This document shows positions 7,257 to 12,831 of a stretch of DNA of 12,831 nucleotides, one piece after another. The number at the start of each line of letters is the position of its first letter. Within the stretch, counting starts at the first letter, position 1. The position numbers were made by a program, and so were the translations under genes. Location of the stretch: positions 128,001 through 140,831 of the forward strand of contig JBBHKE010001881.1 in assembly GCA_037447655.1 (NCBI GenBank), read 5' to 3'. The notes below the pieces were generated by a model that saw nothing but the letters and a program-made list of their open reading frames with translations, was not told where the DNA came from and did not search any database. Origin of the DNA: Zygnema cylindricum (Eukaryota > Streptophyta > Zygnematophyceae > Zygnematales > Zygnemataceae).

Positions 7257-10200
7257 CCCATTATCTATGTCTTTCTCTTCTGTCCTCTCTCTCCCTCTCC
7301 ATCTCTTTCTTGTATCCCACTTCCCTGTTTTCTCCCTCTCCATTTCCCTCTTACTCTAAGTTTCACTCCCTCTCGCTTTCTCTCCTCTTTCACTCTCGCT
7401 CTCACTCTCTCTGTCTCCCCCTCTCCCTCCCGCTCTTCTTGTTTTTTCCCTCTCTATCGTCCTCTTGGTTGTCCACTCTATTTCTACTCCTCACTCTCTT
7501 ATCCTCTCTCTTCCTCTCTCGCTTTCTCTCCCTCTCAGTCTTTCTTTTCAAATCGCCACCACTCTGAATTTATAATCTGATATGTACCCGCCTGTAAATT
7601 CTTGGCAATTCATAAAAAACTTTAGTGATTATGATTTTGTAATTTTTGTTCTTTTTGTGATTCTTGAATTGAATTTAGCTATTTCAAGACCCAGTTGTTT
7701 TGAAACGTGCGGGCAGTAAGAAAAAAATTTTAAAAAAGAAAAAAAAATCTGGAACTGTTTCACCTTCCGTAAATATAGAAAATGGTAGAGAGTCTTCAAA
7801 AAAATAGTCTATTTGAACCATCTTATATTCAAATTTCAGAACCCAATATCTGAAGTTAAAACCTCTCATTTTCGTTTGTTTTCATTCAAGTTAAAAAAAC
7901 GAAGGAAAAAAAAAAACGAAAGGGTTCGGCAAATAATTCCTGTTTCACCTCTCTCTCTCTCTTTTTCCACTGATTCTTCTTCTACCCACTCCCCCACCTA
8001 CCCTCCCTCTACTCTTCCTCCCTTTCCCCTCCTCCCTCCCCTCCTCCCTCCCTCTTTTCCCCTCCTCACCTCCGCTCTCCTTTCTCCCTTTCCCACTCCC
8101 TCCCCCTCTCCCTCCCCCTCCCCCTCCCCCCCAGGAACTGTGATCGAGCAAAACGAAAGCCTTGCGACTTATATGGAGTATTACCCGGAGGAGCGCCCCA
8201 TTTTGGGGTTCATAAATTATAAATTAATTATGTGGCTGCAATTTGACCACATATATACCAGTCCGTACTTTTTGTCTCTTCTGGGGCTTCTCGCGTTCTC
8301 ATTGGTCGCATGCACCGCGACGCGACAGTGGCCCATGGTCAAGGTGGCACAGAGGTGGGGAGGGGGAGGGGGAGGGAGGGAGTGAGGGAGGTGTGGGGTG
8401 AGGGAGAGAGGACAGAGGGAGAGGGGGAGGGAGAGAGTGGGAGAGAGAGAAAGAGAGGAGAAAATGGAAAAGTACTGGGTATCGTCTCGTAGGCACATGG
8501 GAGAATTTGTTATTATTATTTTAGTCAGTTTTAAGAGACTGAGGACCCAATTCTTGTAATTTAATTTTTAATTAGTTTAATAAATTTTTAGGATTATGCT
8601 TGCTTCAAGTAAATACTTTTTCCAAACTGCAGATATAACTTAGAATGAATAATAACTACTAAAAGACTTCAAACTTTTCTTAAAAACTCTTGTCAAATTG
8701 AAAAATCTCAGTTGCAACTTTATATATATTATATACATTATAAAAGAAAAAAAAAATGGACAGCAAAGGGATTTCTTTTACCGGGATGTCTTTTATCGTT
8801 TGGGAGAGTTCTATGAAAAATATTTTCAAAGATTCTTTTTGGTAACGAAAAAACAAAATTACAAACTTATCCAACAACCATAACTGCTTTAACCGTTTGT
8901 AATTGTTTGTAACCGTTTATATAACCACTTTGGGGAAGTTTTATATCCAAAAATGTTTTCATTGCCATAAATGATTTGACAAAATCCTACATAGATCCCA
9001 AAACGAGACAGAGGGAGAGAGAGGGAGAGGGAGAGGGAGGGGGAGAGGGGGAGGGAGAGGGAGAGGGAGAGGGAGAGGGAGAGGGAGAGGGAGAGGGCAA
9101 GGGCGAGGGCAGAGGGGGAGGGCGAGGGCAGAGCCAGAGAGGATAGAGAATGGGAAGAGAGGACAGAGACAAGTGCGTGAGAGGAAAAGAGAGAGACAAA
9201 GAAAAAGAGAGAGAGGGACAAAAAGGCCAAAGAGAGGGACAAAGAGAAAAACGGAGAGGGAAAACGAGGGACTCCTAGAGAAAGTGATAGAGGAGAGGGA
9301 GAGGGAGAGACGTGCAGAGACAGGAAAAGAGAGGCACGAAGACGTGCAGAGACAAGAGGGGAGGGAGAGGGACTCTTAGGGACAGAGAGTGAGAGGGAGG
9401 GAGGCGGGAGGGGAGTGGGGAAGGGGAGGGGGAGGGGAGGGGGAGGGGGAGGGAGGAGAGCGGAGGGGGAGGGAGGGGAGGGGGAGGGAGGGGAGGGGAG
9501 GGAGGGAAGGAGGGAGGGAGGGAGCGACGGAGGGAGGGAGGGAAGAGGGCCTGCTGTGACACCTGTGTCTGTGAGGTGTTGCCAGGTGGCAGTTTGTGAG
9601 TCGTCCAGAGGCCATAAAAAAGATGGCGGTTTCTGCGAGTCTGGAGAGGGCAAGAATCGGGGATCTCTCCACTCTCTTGGCGGGAGAGGGTTTTCAGGTA
9701 GATATCATGTTAAGAAATAAACGACAGACTGAAATACAAAAAGAAAAATAAAGGAAATCAAAATGAAGAAACAAGGAGAGGAACCCGAAAGGAAGGAGCA
9801 AGTGAAAGAAGGAAATGAAAGAAGGAAACAAAAGGAGGAGGAAACTAAAGAAGGAAATGAAAGAAACAATCGAAGGAGGAAATGAACAAAAGGAATGAAA
9901 GGAAGAAATAAAGAAATGAAAGAATGAAGTGGAGGAAAGAGATGAAAGAAACGGCAAAGGAAGAAACCTGTAAAAGAAAATTACTTAAGTAAAGATACAA
10001 ATGAAAGGAACAACTAATTGGATTATTGGAAAAGTTAAATATGTATATTTATCGACTAGTATATACGACATATATGCGCTATATTGAAAAACGAATGGTA
10101 TTTTAAAATTGACGGACGGCCAGCCTGGTTGCAGAATCCTTTTTTTTTTTTTTTGAGTTTTCTCTTCAGTGTCATATTGTCCTTTTTTTTTTCTTTTTTG

Positions 10201-12497
10201 TAGCTCTGTCTTTTGTTCTTCTATTTTCCGCTATCATTCTTATTATGCCTCTGATTTCCACAGTTTTTTTTTTCTTCTTCCTTCATTTCTACAGCATTTA
10301 TTTAATTCACATATTTTTTCGACCAGCCCTCCCTTCCCTTCTCCCTCCCCTTCCTCCCCTTATATTTTAAAATTTTCACTTTGCTCTCACTCCCCACCTT
10401 GCTATCTCCCTCTCCCATTTTCTTATTTCTAATTCTCCTCGTATCTTTCTGTTTTTATTTCTCCTTTTCCCCTTTGTCCCCCCTTCCCTCTCCCTCTCCC
10501 CCTTCCCCCTTCCCCTTATTTTCCCTATTTTTGTCCCTTTTTTTCCCCAGGTCTTTTTTAAAGGATCCACATTATATGCGTTTAAGGGATTAGTTGGTCG
10601 AATCGCCCCAATTGGGGTACATTTTGCCCTTTTATTGGTTATGGGAGGGGGATTATATACCGCTATTGGGGGATATAGGGGGTCTACTATGACTCCCCAG
10701 GGATTGGAGTTCTATGTCGGAGATACCGTTAGACCCAACGGATTTCTGTCGTGGCCGACGAACGCCATGAATTTGAGAGTGAGAGTCAACAAGTTTTATA
10801 TTGATTATCGTGATAATGGCGAGGTAGGTCTGTCGGTCTCTCCCTCTCCCTCTCTTTCTCCCTCTCCCTCTCCTTCTCCATCTCCTCCTCCCTCTCCCTC
10901 TCCCTCTCCCTCTCCACATGCCTTTTTGTCTCTCCTTTGGGCAGGTAAAAACATTGCGTTATCTTTTTTACCTTAAACTGTAAGCCTTTCATTTTATTCC
11001 TTTATTTTTTTCTTTTATTTTTTACTCCTCCCTCTCTTCTTCTGCGCCTTTTTCTCTATTTTTTGCGAGCTACCTTCTCTTACCAAGAAAATATCCCTTT
11101 CTTCCTCACCCTCTCCTCTCCTTCTTCGGGCAGGTAAAACAATTTTTTTCGGACCTTTCCATGATAGATCTCGGCGGTCGTGAACTTTTACGGAAAACTA
11201 TAAGTGTTAACGATCCGTTCCGTTGTAACGGTGTCACATTGTACCAAACGGATTGGTCAATTTCCGCTATTCAAGTTAGAGTGGACGGTTCAGATCCTTT
11301 CAATCTGCCCGCGGCCAATCTCGCGAAGCCAGGCAGCAGTCAAAAACTTTATGGAACTTTTTTGCCGCTCGGGGACGTGGGACTCGACCAAAGAAAGGGA
11401 ATGTGGGTCTCCCTCTCCCTCTTCTTCCTCTCTTTTTTTCGTTTCTTTTTGTCGCTTTTTTTGCTTCCCCTCCTTTCTCTTTCTCCTTCTCTCACTTTCT
11501 CTTTCTCTTTCACTTTACCTTTCTCTTTCTCTTTCATTTCCTTTCTTTTGTTTTCTTTGTTTTCCCTGGTTTTTATATTATTTTATTTTATCTGTTCTCT
11601 TTGTTCCTTATCTGCCGCTCATATGTTCCAGTTTTATTTTCCGTCATTTTTTTATTTACTATTCTTTGCTAACCAGTTTTTTGTTTTAACTTTTACCCAA
11701 GATTTTGTTTTCCTTTCTTTAACCAAATAAAGGAAAACCTTTCGCAGAAGCCACTCACGCCTGCATCGTCAATACCCTCCTTTTCTCTCTTTTCTTATAT
11801 ATCTCCCCCTCTCTTGCCCTCTTCTTTTTTTGCTTTTTTTTTCTTTAACTTTTCTTTTCTTTTTTCAGATCAATTTTGGCCCAAGATTTGCAAAATGTGG
11901 TTGTTTACGATTCGTCGGGACAGTTTGTGGGGGTGAGACGGCCGGGATCTAATCGGCCGATCACGGTGGAGGGCGTAAATTTGGTATTTGATGACATCAT
12001 CGGAAGTAGTGGGATGGAACTTAAGGTATAAACATGTTTTTCTGGTTTGACCAAAGAATAAAACCAGAGGAAATGGAGAGAAAATGGAGAGAAAATGGTT
12101 AAAACCCAATAATAACACGGTAAAAATCGATGATGAAAACGATTAAAATAATTATATCACGCTTAAAAATCAAAATGAAATGCGAAGTTGAGGAGGCTGA
12201 AAGCTTTCCGATTTGAGTTTTGGTAGTTTTTTTTTTTTTTGAATGAATAGGAATGATGATCTGGTTTTTCTTAGTAATAAATGTGAGAAAGTCAAGAATA
12301 ATATTAGAGTTCTATTTTAACACTGTCAGGTAAACCTACAATGTTAACAACAATGAATTCTAAAACCTTTATCTTTTTTTCTTATTCTTACTTTTGGGGG
12401 GGGGGGGGGGCAGATGGATCCGAGTATTCCGTATGTATACGCCGGATTTGGAGGTCTTATGCTGACATCAGCAATAAGTTTCTTGTCTCATTCACAG
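6534..12497 (+). CDS. CCS1: CCS1, chloroplast cytochrome c biogenesis protein (System II, CcsB/ResB family), 7 exons, 3' partial
   Basis: CCS1 partners CcsA in the thylakoid membrane to carry haem to the lumen and attach it to apocytochromes f and c6. Joining exons 6534-7167, 8135-8354, 9586-9697, 10551-10823, 11134-11402, 11869-12025 and 12414-12497 gives 583 codons with no stop. All introns are GT-AG. Residues 1-~110 look like a transit peptide rich in Ser, Lys, Arg and Gln. Membrane segments lie at about 195-214, 256-273, 340-360 and 560-579, with a large lumenal domain between the last two. Family signatures include GTVIEQ, ACTATRQWP, GRIAPIGVH (His346, the conserved membrane histidine thought to bind haem), KTISVNDPF, YQTDWSISA, KLYGTFLP, GVRRP and YAGFGGLMLTSAISFLSH. 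The start codon has strong context (GCCATGG). The final conserved region is off the right edge. Earlier length varies in the family; about 550-610 residues is usual. Confidence 0.93.
7168..8134 (+). other. CCS1 intron 1 (967 bp), CT-microsatellite rich
   Basis: A GT-AG intron. It opens with a pure (CT)39 run at 7171-7248, followed by imperfect CT/CCCT to about 7555. An AT-rich middle (7560-7920) has A runs and no recognisable exon. A C-rich tract (7945-8132) ends in CCCCCCCAG. Splicing joins G to GA and restores Gly212 in SIGTVIEQ, a conserved family motif, which fixes both boundaries. Confidence 0.88.
7171..7248 (+). repeat. Pure (CT)39 dinucleotide microsatellite
   Basis: An uninterrupted CT run beginning three bases into intron 1. 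Long perfect runs like this are highly variable in length, and it touches the donor site GTA. Confidence 0.97.
8135..8354 (+). CDS. CCS1: CCS1 exon 2: first lumenal loop and membrane segment 2
   Basis: Encodes residues 212-284 plus two bases of Arg285. It begins GTVIEQNESLATYMEYYPEE, continues with LGFINYKLI and the DHIYTS motif, then a hydrophobic segment (about 256-273), and ends ACTATRQWPMVKVAQ. These are hallmark CcsB/ResB sequences in the right order. The open frame extends artificially at both ends into repeat. The donor used here, AGAG|GTGGGG, makes RW with the next exon. Confidence 0.92.
8355..9585 (+). other. CCS1 intron 2 (1231 bp), purine-rich on the sense strand
   Basis: A GT-AG intron. 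The donor is followed at once by G4-5A repeats (8357-8470). An AT-rich middle (8480-8995) holds no supportable exon. It is followed by GGGAGA hexamer repeats at about 9008-9097, mixed GA sequence to 9390, and dense G3-G5 runs at 9393-9543. The acceptor TTGCCAG has only a weak pyrimidine tract. Boundaries are set by joining AG to GTGG, giving AQRWQFV. Confidence 0.85.
9393..9543 (+). repeat. G-run-rich tract with quadruplex potential
   Basis: About 150 bp with dozens of G3-G5 runs separated mostly by single A. It lies on the sense strand, 42 nt upstream of the intron 2 acceptor. Many windows here satisfy the four-run G-quadruplex pattern. The opposite strand is the pure pyrimidine partner, so H-DNA is also possible. 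Confidence 0.85.
9586..9697 (+). CDS. CCS1: CCS1 exon 3: stromal linker
   Basis: A 112-nt exon encoding residues 285-322: RWQFVSRPEAIKKM, then ARIGDLSTLLAGEGFQ. In other members the same place carries a RFV...P stretch followed by a segment like DLG.LL...GYQ, so order and spacing match. It is not found by looking for long frames, because the surrounding repeat is open in a different frame (9415-9720). The acceptor is GCCAG and the donor CAG|GTAGAT. An acceptor 7 nt downstream (9591-9592) would break the frame and lose the conserved RW. Confidence 0.85.
9698..10550 (+). other. CCS1 intron 3 (853 bp), GA-rich half then CT-rich half
   Basis: A phase-0 GT-AG intron. Positions 9725-9965 are GAAAGAAGGAAA-type purine repeats. 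Positions 9970-10140 are AT-rich unique sequence. Positions 10141-10550 are T/C-rich, ending TTTTCCCCAG. No additional exon is needed, because GEGFQ joins VFFKGS without a gap relative to the family. Confidence 0.85.
10551..10823 (+). CDS. CCS1: CCS1 exon 4: membrane segment 3 and start of the large lumenal domain
   Basis: Encodes residues 323-413 exactly (phase 0 at both ends). KGSTLYAFKGLVGRIAPIGV leads to His346 and the third membrane segment, then GGYRGS, VTPQGL-like TMTPQGLEFYVGD, and NKFYIDYRDNGE. The buried histidine of this segment is conserved across the family and implicated in haem handling. The donor is GAG|GTAGGT. Confidence 0.94.
10824..11133 (+). other. CCS1 intron 4 (310 bp) with a decoy acceptor
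   Basis: A phase-0 GT-AG intron containing CCCTCT repeats at 10838-10915. The true acceptor, CGGGCAG at 11127-11133, joins GE to VKQFFSDLS, matching the family. A second GGGCAGGTAAAA at 10939-10950 copies 12 nt of the true acceptor. Confidence 0.88.
11134..11402 (+). CDS. CCS1: CCS1 exon 5: lumenal domain, central part
   Basis: Encodes residues 414-502 plus two bases of Ile503. It contains VKQFFSDLSMIDLGGRELL, KTISVNDPFRCNG, YQTDWSISAIQV, DPFNLP and KLYGTFLPLGD. These are the most conserved stretches of the lumenal domain in Ccs1 proteins. The donor AAT|GTGGGT is less usual (T before GT), but it rebuilds KGISILAQDL exactly across the junction. Confidence 0.93.
11403..11868 (+). other. CCS1 intron 5 (466 bp), pyrimidine-rich
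   Basis: A phase-2 GT-AG intron, mostly T and C from 11405 to 11866, with an A-containing patch near 11690-11770. The acceptor is TTTTTTCAG. The frame of exon 5 stays open into it as a composition effect, ending at 11730. Confidence 0.88.
11869..12025 (+). CDS. CCS1: CCS1 exon 6: lumenal domain, distal part
   Basis: Encodes residues 503 (last base) to 555. It reads SILAQDLQNVVVYDSSG, then FVGVRRPGSNRP, VFDDIIGSSGMELK. The GVRRP and GSSG..LK motifs are characteristic of the region just before the last membrane segment. The donor is AAG|GTATAA, phase 0. No long frame marks this exon because the usual track minimum exceeds its length in frame. Confidence 0.92.
12026..12413 (+). other. CCS1 intron 6 (388 bp) with G15 at the acceptor
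   Basis: A phase-0 GT-AG intron of AT-rich sequence. The pyrimidine tract (about 12366-12395) is separated from the acceptor CAG (12411-12413) by an uninterrupted run of 15 G at 12396-12410. Confidence 0.88.
12414..12497 (+). CDS. CCS1: CCS1 exon 7: C-terminal membrane segment
   Basis: Encodes residues 556-583: MDPSIPYVYAGFGGLML then TSAISFLSHSQ. This is the conserved fourth membrane segment with its trailing histidine (His581). In relatives it is followed by a motif like WAL..G and a short stromal tail, which I do not find before the window ends. The donor is CAG|GTAAAA. Confidence 0.92.
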
Positions 12498-12831
12498 GTA
12501 AAAAATAGCTCTATGCTGCAATTCTTAACATTATTTATCTTTCATCTCCTTCTTTCTTTTCTTTTTTCTCCATATGAAAATATATTCACTTTTCTTTCTC
12601 TTTCAGTCTTTCTCAAATGGTAAAAAAAATTGGTTCTCTATCCTTTCCAACATTTCTCAACAAGTCAATGCAAAAAGAAAAAAAAAGCATTTTTTGTTTT
12701 TCTCCCGCATTTCTTTTTGCCACTTTTTGCAAAAGAAAAAAAAGTAAACATGTTTCCAATTTTCCTTCTTTCTTCTCTCTCCCTCTCCCTCTCCCTCTCC
12801 CTCTCCCTCTCCCTCTCTCCCTCTCCCTCTC
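12498..12831 (+). other. Start of CCS1 intron 7, ending in a CCCTCT repeat
   Basis: T/C- and A-rich intron sequence with no exon match. Positions 12775-12831 are a near-perfect CCCTCT hexamer repeat running off the window. The acceptor and final exon are beyond the edge. Confidence 0.75.

Noticed and set aside
8698-8883. Plus-strand frame with VFYRLGEFYEKYF, faintly like the GDFYE motif of MutS
   Set aside because: Only about ten residues match by eye, no other MutS motif is nearby, and it sits in an AT-rich intron. Chance is the better explanation.
9008-9097. GGGAGA hexamers, and CCCTCT at the window end, considered as telomere-like arrays
   Set aside because: The plant and green algal telomere words are TTTAGGG or TTTTAGGG. 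These hexamers are plain purine/pyrimidine microsatellites inside introns.
8889-9672. A 254-codon minus-strand frame and overlapping Ser/Pro/Leu frames in intron 2
   Set aside because: Almost entirely CT-repeat translation inside an intron whose borders are fixed by CCS1. The repeat lacks stops in all frames.
9593-9697. Alternative exon 3 start after the AG at 9591-9592
   Set aside because: It would put the frame out by one relative to exon 2 and lose the conserved RW. The acceptor at 9584-9585 rebuilds RWQFV exactly.
12607-12619. Possible 13-nt microexon in intron 7, between TTTCAG and GTAAAA
   Set aside because: Its translation does not match what follows FLSHSQ in CCS1 relatives, and it would shift the frame. 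Short acceptor-donor pairs are expected in T-rich introns.

Overview
The window reads as nuclear DNA of a photosynthetic eukaryote of the green lineage. It holds one recognisable protein gene, CCS1, which encodes the thylakoid System II cytochrome c biogenesis protein of the CcsB/ResB family. CCS1 is split by GT-AG introns and preceded by a plant-type transit peptide with no ER signal peptide. In red-lineage plastids this gene is usually plastid-encoded, so a spliced, presequence-bearing copy points to a green alga, a streptophyte alga or a plant. The genus cannot be told from the sequence.

Layout. Positions 1-1074 hold a decayed hAT-superfamily transposase running off the left edge, with in-frame stops, a frameshift and a 35-bp duplication. 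An AT-rich tandem repeat of about 125 bp (1343-1815) follows, then a cluster of ATCGG-type palindromes (2284-2465). Positions 2466-6300 have no supportable gene. They contain a GA-rich tract, a 55-bp tandem duplication, a 9-bp hairpin, an 18-bp inverted repeat pair and an excess of the palindrome GTAC. A pyrimidine-only leader (about 6300-6533) runs into the CCS1 start codon.

CCS1 occupies 6534 to beyond the right edge. I reconstructed seven exons by matching reading frame, splice sites and family motifs: 6534-7167, 8135-8354, 9586-9697, 10551-10823, 11134-11402, 11869-12025 and 12414-12497. Together they give 583 codons without a stop, ending inside the conserved C-terminal membrane segment. 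The last exon or exons lie outside the window.

The unusual part is the introns. Six of the seven, and the leader, carry long one-sided purine or pyrimidine microsatellites, often variants of CCCTCT, and these switch strand between introns. A perfect 22-nt complementary pair sits right at the two splice sites flanking exon 2. Intron 4 has a 12-nt mimic of its own acceptor, and intron 6 has 15 G directly before its acceptor CAG. I see no RNA gene, CRISPR array or new multi-gene system; the points worth a second look concern splicing and repeat architecture.
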